This document shows positions 1 to 7,156 of a stretch of DNA of 17,489 bases, piece by piece (the stretch's first letter is position 1; each line of letters begins with the position of its first letter). The position numbers and the translations under genes were made by a program. The notes beneath the pieces were generated by a model. That model was given only the letters and a program-made list of their open reading frames with translations. It was not told where the DNA came from and ran no database searches. This DNA comes from Spirochaetaceae bacterium (GTDB lineage Bacteria; Spirochaetota; Spirochaetia; Treponematales; Breznakiellaceae): assembly GCA_031257135.1 (NCBI GenBank), contig JAIRPH010000130.1:1-17489 (forward strand). The letters are read 5' to 3'.

Positions 1-490
1 GGACTTGGTGTCAGCCGCCGCGGGCAGGTCTTGGCGCCAGACACGTGCTCGGCGGGACTTGGTGTCAGACACACTCGCCGGGCTTTAGTGTCAGACGCCG
101 CGGGCTGGCTTTGGTGCCAGATACACTCGCCGGGCTTTGGTGCCAGACGCCGCGGACGGGGCTTGGTGCCAGACACCTGCTCGGCGGGACTTGGTGTCAG
201 ACGCCGCGGGCGGGCTTGGTGTCAGACACTCGCTGGCGGGGCTTAGTGTCAGACACCTGCTCGGCAGACTTGGTGCCAGACACCGCTCGGCGGGGCTTGG
301 TGCCAGACATCGCTCGATGGAAGGGCTTGGTGCCAGACACCCGCTGGAAGGACTTAGTGTCAGACGCCGCGGGCAGGACTTGGTGCCAGACACCTGCTCG
401 GCGGGACTTGGTGTCAGACACACTCGCCGGGCTTTGGTGTCAGACATCGCTCGATGGGCTTGGTGTCAGACACCGCAGGCTTGACACCTG
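1..490 (+). repeat. Tandem array of GTGTCAGACAC-type units (left array)
   Basis: About 18 head-to-tail units start near 5, 30, 59, 85, 111, 137, 163, 191, 216, 243, 270, 297, 327, 354, 380, 408, 434 and 460, with a shortened 19th at 480-500. Spacing is 25-30 bp. Each unit has a conserved core, roughly CTTGGTGYCAGACRC, followed by a variable GC-rich linker. The linkers belong to a few recurring types: CCGCGGGC, CTGCTCGGCG, ACTCGCCG, CGCTCGATGG and CCGCTGGAAG. The core is nearly palindromic (GTGTC-A-GACAC), so each unit can form a small hairpin. The array reaches the left edge of the window and probably continues. Unit lengths are not multiples of three, so the open frames across it are not repeat proteins. 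The same family recurs in inverted orientation at 4291-4676 and next to the Y1 transposase. Confidence 0.95.
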
Positions 491-510
491 TTCGGCGGGT
501 TTGTTTATAA
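481..510 (+). promoter_or_regulatory. Candidate promoter of the lipoprotein pair, with a repeat-derived -35 box
   Basis: TTGACA (481-486) is followed by 18 bp and TTATAA (505-510), with a TG at 502-503 forming an extended -10. The start of 573 lies about 60 bp downstream. The -35 box lies inside the last, shortened repeat unit: CTTG joined directly to ACACCTGTTCGGCGGG, where a full unit would have GTGTCAG in between. A weak hairpin (CGAGA 529-533 with TCTCG 542-546) lies in the presumed leader. The match is by eye only; no transcript data support it. Confidence 0.55.
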
Positions 511-572
511 GGTATTTGTTCTGAGGGGCGAGAAACTTGTCTCTCGTGAAATTATAGTAAGGAGGTAATGAT

Positions 573-2465
573 ATGACTATCATTACGAAAAAGGCGGGGA
601 GACCTGCCATCGGCTTGCTTGCAGTCCTTGTGGCTCTGGCATATATTTTAACCGGGTGTCCTCCCGAATCTGGCGACGATTCAACGCCTACCGTTAATGC
701 CGTGATCGTAACGGCGGCGGGCGGGGCAGGGAGCGTTCCCAAAGGCGGGAGTCTGCGATTCTCCGCAACCGTTATCGGGACGAACGATCCTGATCAGGAA
801 GTAGAGTGGTCGATTGACACACTCGGGACAAAGCCGGGAACTATCATCGAGGGCGGACTCCTCACGGTGGCGGCGGCTGAAACCAACGAGTTTATTACGG
901 TAAAGGCCACAAGCGTGGCTGACCGCAATCGAAACGGAAGCGCACACGTCGGCGTTACCTTCACGCGTGTAACCATAGACCCCAAAACCGCCGTTACGGT
1001 AGCTCGGAAAGCTCCGGGCAATACAAAGCAGTTTACGGCTGTTCCGTCCAACGTAGAGTGGGAAGTTATCGGCGGAGTGGGGAGAGAGAACGGGGTGGAT
1101 GGAACCAGCATCCACCGCACCGGAGGACTGCTCACAGTGGCGCCGCATGAAACGGCGGAGACCTTGACGGTAAAGGCAACAAGCGTAACAGACCCGGAAA
1201 ATTTCGATACTGTCATCGTTACGGTTTCTGATGAGACTATCGTGAACGGCGTGACCGTAACATCAGACTTCCAAGTTAAAGACCTTGAAACTGGCGGCTG
1301 GACTCTGAAATTTTTTGCAAAAGTTGAAGGTCTGAACAACCCTAGTCAAGAAGTAACATGGTCTGTTGCGGGGCAAAATGGAGCAAACACCGCCATCAGG
1401 AGGGAGGTAGATTCTAATGATGGCACCGTGTATGGACTGCTCAAGGTGGATTCGGGCGAAACAGCGCAGACCTTGACGGTAATAGCGACAAGCGACCAAG
1501 ACCCAGATAAGCACGGCGTGGCGATAGTTACGGTTTCCATTAAAGGTCCGACCGTTAAGTTTGTAATCAACTATCCCATCAACTCAAGCACAGTGTATAA
1601 GTTTGATCAGACGGTACCCCTTGGCAACCTTGTTTCCAAGCCGGATGATCCTAATCCTACCTTGCCGGATGATCCTAATCCTACCTTTCCTAGTGATCCT
1701 ACCGCCTATCCTTCTAATTATATCGGTGAACTAAAATATTATACCTTTGACGGCTGGTTTAGGAAAAAAGAGCGCGCTGAACAAACGAATGAGACCAAAT
1801 GGAACTTTACTTCTGATAAAGTAACTCTTGACAAGATTATTGCCCAACAGAATCCTAAAGAGGAGAGCAATACTCTTTTTTTGTACGCCAAATGGACGCC
1901 GATAACGTATACCATCACCTATGAAGAGAACGGCGCAACCGCAATACCCGATAAAACGTACAACGTCACGAGCAGTCCTATTACACTGCCTAAGCCTGAG
2001 CGAAAAGACTACCTCTTCAAAGGCTGGTTTAAGGAAGCCAACTGCAATGAACCCACCTTTATCGGAAACGCGGTACTGGACACTATTACGCCGGGGACTA
2101 GTCCGGAAAAGTGGCACGAGTCCATATCACTCTACGCCAAGTGGGTGCCCTCCGGCGATAGCGCGATAGTGTACTACTGGGTGAATGAGGGAACATTGCG
2201 CCTCAGCGTGTCTGAATTCACCCTGGGCGGCAACAGGCTAACCATCGCCCCGCAAGGTATCGACTATTCCGACCACACATGGTACGTCAACGGCGTTAAA
2301 AATGACCCCGATGACCCCGACGATTTTCCAGACGATTCTCTAGGCGATGGTACTTACACCTTCGACGGCGCGAGTAGAGAGACCGGCAAGCGGTATACTG
2401 TCGGCTTGCGGGTACGAAAAAACGATCAGTATTACTACGCTGAAACCAGCATTAGGATACAATAA
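573..2465 (+). CDS. Surface lipoprotein with Ig-like and InlB-type (Listeria-Bacteroides) repeats
   Basis: A 630-residue protein, probably an outer-surface lipoprotein with a binding or adhesive role; the ligand is unknown. The ATG at 573 has a strong ribosome site, AAGGAGG at 559-565. Residues 1-29 are a lipoprotein signal with lipobox LTGC (Cys29). Three Ig-like (Big_2-type) segments lie at about 41-129, 131-218 and 225-322, each ending in a related strand such as LTVKATSV. Two InlB B-type repeats follow at about 327-441 and 446-524, each with a GWF motif and closing on YAKW. The last 100 residues form a further beta-rich domain with an Asp-rich loop (about 578-592). A Pro/Asp tandem repeat lies at 357-380. 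The next gene starts 10 bp after the stop, so the two are surely co-transcribed. The modular build is typical of treponemal surface proteins; the function is inferred from architecture only. Confidence 0.85.
   Translation: MTIITKKAGRPAIGLLAVLVALAYILTGCPPESGDDSTPTVNAVIVTAAGGAGSVPKGGSLRFSATVIGTNDPDQEVEWSIDTLGTKPGTIIEGGLLTVAAAETNEFITVKATSVADRNRNGSAHVGVTFTRVTIDPKTAVTVARKAPGNTKQFTAVPSNVEWEVIGGVGRENGVDGTSIHRTGGLLTVAPHETAETLTVKATSVTDPENFDTVIVTVSDETIVNGVTVTSDFQVKDLETGGWTLKFFAKVEGLNNPSQEVTWSVAGQNGANTAIRREVDSNDGTVYGLLKVDSGETAQTLTVIATSDQDPDKHGVAIVTVSIKGPTVKFVINYPINSSTVYKFDQTVPLGNLVSKPDDPNPTLPDDPNPTFPSDPTAYPSNYIGELKYYTFDGWFRKKERAEQTNETKWNFTSDKVTLDKIIAQQNPKEESNTLFLYAKWTPITYTITYEENGATAIPDKTYNVTSSPITLPKPERKDYLFKGWFKEANCNEPTFIGNAVLDTITPGTSPEKWHESISLYAKWVPSGDSAIVYYWVNEGTLRLSVSEFTLGGNRLTIAPQGIDYSDHTWYVNGVKNDPDDPDDFPDDSLGDGTYTFDGASRETGKRYTVGLRVRKNDQYYYAETSIRIQ
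1641..1712 (+). repeat. 24-bp in-frame tandem repeat, three copies
   Basis: Two near-identical 24-bp units (1641-1664 and 1665-1688, differing at the last base) and one diverged unit (1689-1712) encode PDDPNPTL, PDDPNPTF and PSDPTAYP in the first lipoprotein. The period of 24 keeps the frame, so copy-number change would lengthen or shorten a Pro/Asp linker without breaking the protein. Confidence 0.85.
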
Positions 2466-2475
2466 GGAGCGGCAC

Positions 2476-4110
2476 ATGAAGAAACGCTTAGAAAAATTCG
2501 GCATTTTGGGAGCGGTAACGCTTTCCTGCATAATGTTATCCTGCGCCATGCCCGCGGAGCCTTCCGCTGAGGCGGGCTACGGAACGGTCAGCATCAGCTT
2601 CGCAAGCGGACCAGAGAGAACGGTCTTACCGGCTAAGACTTTTCGTAAGTATAAATACGAGTTTACCCCCGCCGCGGAGGCGCCTGAGACCACATCTCAC
2701 GATAAGACCGTATTCACGCTGAAAACCGGACCGAGGTCGGTAGTCGTAAAAGCCTACGTCAACAATGATGACAACGAGGGCGACTATGCGGCTATAAGTG
2801 CATCGACGTCTTTTACGGTAACGCAGGGCGAGTTTATACCGGTAACGGTAGACCTCACCGGAACGACGACCGGAGAAGGAACCTTCGCGTATAATATTGA
2901 GTATCCCGGAATAACGCTAATGGCAGGTAAATCTACATTTGAGCTGAGACCTCTGACCTATACCCTCGATCCTATTTCTGGCGAGTCTAATACTAGAGAG
3001 GAGGACAATATTCTGACCGCGAATGATGTGAATTTCGGAGTCTCACCTCTTACTGGAACAAAGGAAAACGTCCCTGCCGGGTTTTATCTGGCGACCATAA
3101 ACCTTAGGAATTCCCTCAACGAAAAAGCGGGCAAGACCGAGGTGGTGCATATCTACAAGAATATGACCACCAATTGGGGAACCGCCTTTGACCCGAATGA
3201 CTTTGTGGGCGAGCCTTTAGGCGGCACGGTGAACATTACTTCCAACGCGCCGGGGGGGAGCCTTACTCTCCCGGCGGTACACGATACCCTCACCGCGACA
3301 TGGGCCCACCCCACCGGCGTACAAGACGAAAACCCGACAGGAGTTTTGACGTACGAGTGGCGCAGGCACAGTAGCCCAAGTGATACGACGGGTACGGTTA
3401 TCCCGAACGCAACCGGCGGCGACGCAACCGGCTCAGACTATACGCTCCTTCCTGCCGACATAGGCAAATGGATTTCCGTAATGGTACAACGGACAGGGAA
3501 TAACCCCGGTACATCCAGCATATTGATCGGTCCGGTTAAGATGAGCTTTGAAAGCGGCTCCGCGCTTCAGACTTGGCTGTCACAGTCAGCTCCGACGCAA
3601 AATACTGCAACGACGCCCTACGAAGTTGTGTTTACCGGAACCCTCTCTGCGCTGAGAGTAACCGACGCTAACCTGAACGGGAGGTATGTGTCTATCGACC
3701 TCTCCCGGGCTTTCGGCTCAGGTATCATCCCTGCTAACGCCTTCGAGGGCTGTGTTACCTTGACGGGGGTAACGCTTCCATCAGGGATTACCACTATAAA
3801 AAGTTCCGCCTTCAACGGCTGTACTAACTTGACTGCGATAACGTTTCCAGACATCTTAAATATAGAAAGTAACGCCTTCCAGAACTCTGGCTTGACGGAA
3901 ATAACGCTTCCGGCATCAATCACCCGTATAGAAAATCATGCCTTCAATAGTTCTAGCCTAACAAGGGTAATATCCAACAAGCTAACTCCGTTTAGTTTAG
4001 GTTCTAACGCTTTCCCAAGCGGTACGGTAATCAAAGTCCCCGACGCCACCGCAAAAACGCTTTATGAGGCTGATCCCGACTGGAGTACCTACACCATCGA
4101 AACCCAGTAG
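2476..4110 (+). CDS. Lipoprotein with BspA-like leucine-rich repeats
   Basis: A 544-residue protein. The start chosen is ATG 2476, with AAGGAG at 2464-2469 overlapping the stop of the previous gene; the frame is open further upstream but without signal-peptide sense. MKKRLEKF followed by a hydrophobic stretch and LSC (Cys23) gives a lipoprotein signal. Residues about 35-128 are a beta-rich segment common in treponemal lipoproteins, and 265-356 resemble an Ig-like domain (TYEWRR, then GKWISVMVQRTG). Residues about 414-516 are four to five BspA/LRR_5-type repeats (NAFEGCVTLTGVTLPSGIT, SAFNGCTNLTAITFP and so on). BspA-type repeats in oral Treponema and Tannerella relatives bind host or partner-cell proteins; a similar role here is inference. 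It is co-transcribed with the upstream lipoprotein, and the terminator at 4221-4250 follows. Confidence 0.85.
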   Translation: MKKRLEKFGILGAVTLSCIMLSCAMPAEPSAEAGYGTVSISFASGPERTVLPAKTFRKYKYEFTPAAEAPETTSHDKTVFTLKTGPRSVVVKAYVNNDDNEGDYAAISASTSFTVTQGEFIPVTVDLTGTTTGEGTFAYNIEYPGITLMAGKSTFELRPLTYTLDPISGESNTREEDNILTANDVNFGVSPLTGTKENVPAGFYLATINLRNSLNEKAGKTEVVHIYKNMTTNWGTAFDPNDFVGEPLGGTVNITSNAPGGSLTLPAVHDTLTATWAHPTGVQDENPTGVLTYEWRRHSSPSDTTGTVIPNATGGDATGSDYTLLPADIGKWISVMVQRTGNNPGTSSILIGPVKMSFESGSALQTWLSQSAPTQNTATTPYEVVFTGTLSALRVTDANLNGRYVSIDLSRAFGSGIIPANAFEGCVTLTGVTLPSGITTIKSSAFNGCTNLTAITFPDILNIESNAFQNSGLTEITLPASITRIENHAFNSSSLTRVISNKLTPFSLGSNAFPSGTVIKVPDATAKTLYEADPDWSTYTIETQ

Positions 4111-4131
4111 CGGCGTTGCCGGCGCGTTGCG

Positions 4132-4205
4132 GCGTCTGACATCGCGTCTGACGCCCCGCGCCGCCGCTTACCGGCTTGCGCCGGCTCCGCGGGTACGTCC
4201 CGCGG
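4132..4205. other. Stray repeat cores and two consecutive hairpins after the lipoprotein pair
   Basis: Two truncated cores of the repeat family (GCGTCTGAC at 4132-4140 and 4144-4152) are followed by hairpin CCGGC/GCCGG (4171-4184, loop TTGC) and hairpin CCGCGGG/CCCGCGG (4187-4205, loop TACGT). With the terminator just downstream they form a run of three stem-loops in the 3' untranslated region. Confidence 0.6.
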
Positions 4206-4220
4206 GAAACGCCTGACGAC

Positions 4221-4254
4221 AAAGCCCCGCCCAAAATCGGGCGGGGCTTTCTTT
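4221..4254 (+). terminator. Rho-independent terminator of the lipoprotein operon
   Basis: A perfect 12-bp stem, AAAGCCCCGCCC (4221-4232) with GGGCGGGGCTTT (4239-4250), has a 6-base loop AAAATC and is followed by CTTT. It lies 110 bp after the stop of the second lipoprotein gene and before the inverted repeat array, so most transcripts would end before the array. Confidence 0.85.
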
Positions 4255-4290
4255 GCGCCAAACGCCCCGGCGGAGAAGGCTTGCAAAAAG

Positions 4291-4676
4291 CATCTGACAC
4301 CAAGCCCGCCCAGCGGCGGTGTCAGACACTCGCCCATCGAGCGATGTCTGACGCCAAAGCCTTCCAGCGGGTGTCTGGCACTTAACCCCATCGAGCGGCG
4401 TCAGACACCAAGCCTGCCGCGGTGTCAGACATTAAGTTTCCGGCGAGTGTCAGACACCAAGCCCTGCCGTGGTGCCAGACACTAAGTCCTTCCCGCGGTG
4501 TCAGACATCAAAGTCTTCCAGTGAGTGTCTGACACTTAACCCCATCGAGCGGCATCTGGTACCAAGCCTACAGCAGTGTCAGACACCAAGCCTGCCGAGC
4601 AGGTGTCAGACACTAAGTTTCCGGCGAGTGTCTGACACCAAGCCCTGCCGCGGTGTCAGACATCAAAGCCCCGGCA
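4291..4676 (-). repeat. Tandem array of the same repeat family, inverted (right array)
   Basis: Fifteen cores start near 4291, 4319, 4344, 4371, 4398, 4422, 4447, 4472, 4498, 4525, 4552, 4576, 4603, 4628 and 4653, spaced 23-28 bp. The flank is CCAAG or CTAAG after the core, the complement of the CTTGG that precedes cores in the left array, so this array runs the other way. Linkers match the left array's types when complemented: CCATCGAGCG, CTTCCAGCGG, TTTCCGGCGA, TGCCGCGG and CTGCCGAGCAGG. It lies between the convergent lipoprotein operon and gltS. No protein is likely, although open frames cross it. Confidence 0.93.
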
Positions 4677-4677
4677 A

Positions 4678-4709
4678 GCGGAAGCCTTGCAAAGCGGCTT
4701 ATTTTCCGC
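4678..4709 (-). other. Stem-loop at the edge of the right array
   Basis: GCGGAA (4678-4683) pairs with TTCCGC (4704-4709), and AAGCC (4682-4686) can pair with GGCTT (4696-4700) inside it. The loop TTGCAAAGC resembles that of the hairpin at 7117-7150. It may be a second hairpin in the gltS 3' region. Confidence 0.45.
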
Positions 4710-4736
4710 CGCGGTAGCCCCGCGCGATACCCCCGC

Positions 4737-4766
4737 GGGTAAGCGGCTCGCGCCGCTTGTTTACCC
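4737..4766 (-). terminator. Hairpin after gltS, probable terminator
   Basis: On the minus strand, nine bases past the gltS stop, GGGTAA...AAGCGG pairs with CCGCTTACCC (4737-4746 with 4753-4758 and 4761-4766), with a small bulge and loop CGCGAG. There is no clear T-tract, so this may be a weak or processed end. Confidence 0.5.
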
Positions 4767-4774
4767 GGCGGAGA

Positions 4775-6067
4775 CTATTTGGTGAAAAGACCGCTCATAA
4801 ACGCGATTACCGCGGCGTTGGATAAGTCCGCTAGGAAAGAGCCGACTATCGGCACCACGAAAAACGCCCGTTCCGAATAGCCGTGCTTCGTGGTAATCGC
4901 CTGCATACAAACCAGCGCGTTCGGCGTGGCTCCAAGCCCGAATCCGCAAATGCCGCTCGCCATGACCGCCGAGTCGTAATTGCTCCCGAAAAGCCGGAAT
5001 ACCAGAAAGTAGGCGATCCCTAAAATTAAAATAATCTGTATGAGCATCATAATAAAAAGCGGAACCGCGAGGTTTATCAACTGATAGAGCTGAAGCGAAT
5101 TAATCGCCATAGTGATAAACAACGCTAAGGTTATATCGCCGATCATGCCGACGGCTTTTGAATCTATCGTGTATTTGCCGGTTTTATCGCCGATGTTGCG
5201 GAAGATAATCGCCGCAAGCATCGCCCCGAGATACGGCGGCAGGGTGAAACCGGCTTTCTTCAGGTAGTAGCTCACCGCCGAGCCGACGCCGGTTGCTATC
5301 AGCACCCAAGCCAGATTCTTCATCAAGTGGGGTCCTGATATTTTGTCTTCTTCGTCGTCTTTTATCTTGGATTCAGCTTTCTGCGCGATTTCCCCGACTT
5401 CTTCCAGTACCGCCCGCTGTTCTTTTTCGGTATCAATAAGCCCGATTTGTTTTATGGCATTCGGGGTTTTAATCTTGTGAAACTTGATAATCCACTCGCC
5501 CAAAGGTCCGCCCACTAAGGAACCGGCGACCATTCCGAAGGTAGCGCAGGCGATAGCCGCGCTCAACGCGCCGTCCAGCCCGTAGTCGTCCTGAAACAGC
5601 GCGCCGAAAGCCCCGGCAGTGCCGAGACCGCCGATCATCGGGATAGAGCCGCCGATAATCCCCATCAACGGGTTCAGCCCGAAGCCCAGAGCTATCGGGA
5701 TGCCCGCGGCGTTTTGCAGAACCGAAACCGCCGCGGCGACGCCCCAAAAACCAAGCACCATCAGCCCGCCTTTGAGAACCAGCTTGTAACTCGCGTTCAT
5801 CCCGACGGTGCAGAAGAAACAGGTCATAAAAACCGATTGAAGGGTGCCGTCAAAAACAAACTGCGCTATGCCGTTTCCCCGCAGAATCGCGGCGATAACC
5901 GCCACCGGCAACCCCCCGACCACCGGCGCGGGAATCGACAGACGCAGTAAAACCGGAACTTTCGAGCGAATCCATACGCCCGCATAATACATGATCGCCC
6001 CTAACGCTACGGCTTGAAAAATATCAAACTTGACTTGCAGGATTCCGTTTACAAAGACCGTTTCCAC
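4775..6067 (-). CDS. gltS: Sodium/glutamate symporter
   Basis: Inner-membrane transporter of the GltS (ESS) family, importing glutamate with Na+. The GTG at 6067 is chosen because GGAGG lies just upstream; a longer reading from a TTG at 6106 would cross the promoter -10. The 430-residue product is mostly hydrophobic, with about ten membrane helices and two family hairpin motifs, GGLGT (146-150) and CGFGLGATPNA (374-384), which form the substrate and ion path in the family. A charged cytoplasmic loop lies at about 200-245. Usual GltS has GGHGT; the His is Leu here, so substrate preference may differ slightly. The gene diverges from the TAXI receptor at 6162, and members of that receptor family can bind glutamate, which suggests a shared substrate. 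A promoter is visible at 6098-6126. Confidence 0.9.
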   Translation of the reverse strand: METVFVNGILQVKFDIFQAVALGAIMYYAGVWIRSKVPVLLRLSIPAPVVGGLPVAVIAAILRGNGIAQFVFDGTLQSVFMTCFFCTVGMNASYKLVLKGGLMVLGFWGVAAAVSVLQNAAGIPIALGFGLNPLMGIIGGSIPMIGGLGTAGAFGALFQDDYGLDGALSAAIACATFGMVAGSLVGGPLGEWIIKFHKIKTPNAIKQIGLIDTEKEQRAVLEEVGEIAQKAESKIKDDEEDKISGPHLMKNLAWVLIATGVGSAVSYYLKKAGFTLPPYLGAMLAAIIFRNIGDKTGKYTIDSKAVGMIGDITLALFITMAINSLQLYQLINLAVPLFIMMLIQIILILGIAYFLVFRLFGSNYDSAVMASGICGFGLGATPNALVCMQAITTKHGYSERAFFVVPIVGSFLADLSNAAVIAFMSGLFTK

Positions 6068-6097
6068 GAGATACCTCCGTTTATAGCTATAATATTC

Positions 6098-6126
6098 ACT
6101 ATACAATACGCCTAATACCCTGTAAA
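6098..6126 (-). promoter_or_regulatory. gltS promoter
   Basis: On the minus strand TTTACA (6121-6126), a 17-bp spacer and TATAGT (6098-6103) lie about 30 bp before the GTG start. On the plus strand TATACT (6133-6138) is a possible -10 for the divergent TAXI gene, but its -35 is poor. The two promoters would overlap within 40 bp. Confidence 0.6.
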
Positions 6127-6161
6127 GTAAATTATACTAAAACATATCGAAAGGAGTATGT

Positions 6162-7112
6162 ATGATAAAAATCGGCATCGCCCTTGTCCTGACGGCAAGC
6201 CTCGGTCTTATCGGGTGCGAAAAAAAAGCCCCGCCCCTTACCGCTATGAAGCTGGCAACCGGCGGCATAACCGGAACCTATTACGCCTACGGCTTGGCAT
6301 TGGGACAGGTTTTCCAAAAACGCTTAGGCTTGCAGGTTACGGTTCAGCCTACCGCGGCCGCGGTGGCAAACGTCGCGCTTGTCCAGTCAGGAAGCGCGGA
6401 CTTCGCCTTTGTCCAAAATGACGTAATGACCTACGCCTACAACGGCGCAAATGTTTTTGCCTCAGAAGGAGCGCAAAAGGACTTTTCCGCGGTTGCCGGG
6501 CTTTACCCTGAAGTGTGCCATATCGTCGTAACCGAAGGCATCGCCGATATTCCCGACCTCAAGGGAAAGCGTATATCCGTCGGCGAAGGAGGAAGCGGCA
6601 CATCCCTCAACGCCGCTCAGATTTTAGAAGCCTACGGTATGTCTTTTGCGGACATTAAGCAGGAACAGTTGAGTTTCGGCGACTCCGCTAAAGCCTTAGC
6701 CGCCGGCGAAATCGACGGATTCTTCTGCACCGCCGGCGCGCCGACGCCTGCGGTCTCCGATCTTGCGGCGTCCGCCGCGGTCAGGCTTCTTTCCATCGGC
6801 GCGGCCCGGGTCAAATGGTTAATCTCAGAATATCCGTATTATACTGAAAATACCGTTCCCGCAGGAACCTATCCCGGAATAAACGAAGATATTCACACCG
6901 TCGCGGTCCGGGCAACCTTAGTGGCGAACAACGCCATCCAGTCCGACGACGTCTACAAAGTAACGAAGGCGTTATTCGAGAGCAAAGACGAACTCGCGTC
7001 AGCCCACCCTAAAGGAACGGAACTCGGTCTTGAGGCGGCGATATTGGGCATACCGATTCCGTTTCACCCCGGGGCTTTAAAATATTACCGGGAAAAAGGG
7101 GTCATAAAATAA
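6162..7112 (+). CDS. TAXI-family TRAP transporter receptor lipoprotein
   Basis: A 316-residue extracytoplasmic solute receptor of the TAXI class (TRAP transporters). It starts at ATG 6162 with AAGGAG at 6151-6156. Lipobox LIGC (Cys19) anchors it to the membrane. The family body is clear: LATGGITGTYYAYG (31-44), then QSGSADFAFVQND, LKGKRISVGEGGSGT, and the C-terminal ALKYYREKG typical of TAXI receptors. TAXI receptors normally deliver solutes such as glutamate or 2-oxoglutarate to a fused DctQM membrane unit; none is in this window, so the partner is elsewhere or absent. It diverges from gltS, which suggests a link to glutamate. A hairpin follows the stop. Confidence 0.9.
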   Translation: MIKIGIALVLTASLGLIGCEKKAPPLTAMKLATGGITGTYYAYGLALGQVFQKRLGLQVTVQPTAAAVANVALVQSGSADFAFVQNDVMTYAYNGANVFASEGAQKDFSAVAGLYPEVCHIVVTEGIADIPDLKGKRISVGEGGSGTSLNAAQILEAYGMSFADIKQEQLSFGDSAKALAAGEIDGFFCTAGAPTPAVSDLAASAAVRLLSIGAARVKWLISEYPYYTENTVPAGTYPGINEDIHTVAVRATLVANNAIQSDDVYKVTKALFESKDELASAHPKGTELGLEAAILGIPIPFHPGALKYYREKGVIK

Positions 7113-7116
7113 GCCG

Positions 7117-7150
7117 CCGAGAGGAATCCTGCAAAACGGCTTCCTCTCGG
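7117..7150. terminator. Hairpin between convergent TAXI and Sir2 genes
   Basis: A perfect 10-bp stem, CCGAGAGGAA (7117-7126) with TTCCTCTCGG (7141-7150), has a 14-base loop. It lies 4 bp past the TAXI stop and 6 bp past the Sir2 stop on the other strand, so it can serve both. There is no T-tract on either side. Confidence 0.55.
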
Positions 7151-7156
7151 TAAGCA

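Noticed and set aside
1..490. CRISPR array
   Set aside because: The segments between cores are only about 10-15 bp, recur many times, and units vary in length; no cas gene is present.
31..524. Several long open frames across the left repeat array on both strands, and similar frames at 4176-4717
   Set aside because: They lie wholly in tandem repeats whose unit length (25-30 bp) is not a multiple of three, lack ribosome sites, and the frames on the two strands are simply translations of the same core (VSDT/WCQT, CLTP).
794..1339. A 181-codon minus-strand frame in the first lipoprotein gene
   Set aside because: Antisense to clear Ig-like repeat coding sequence; composition mirrors the sense gene.
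6068..6106. Longer gltS start at TTG 6106
   Set aside because: It would overlap the predicted -10 box, and GGAGG sits just before the GTG at 6067.
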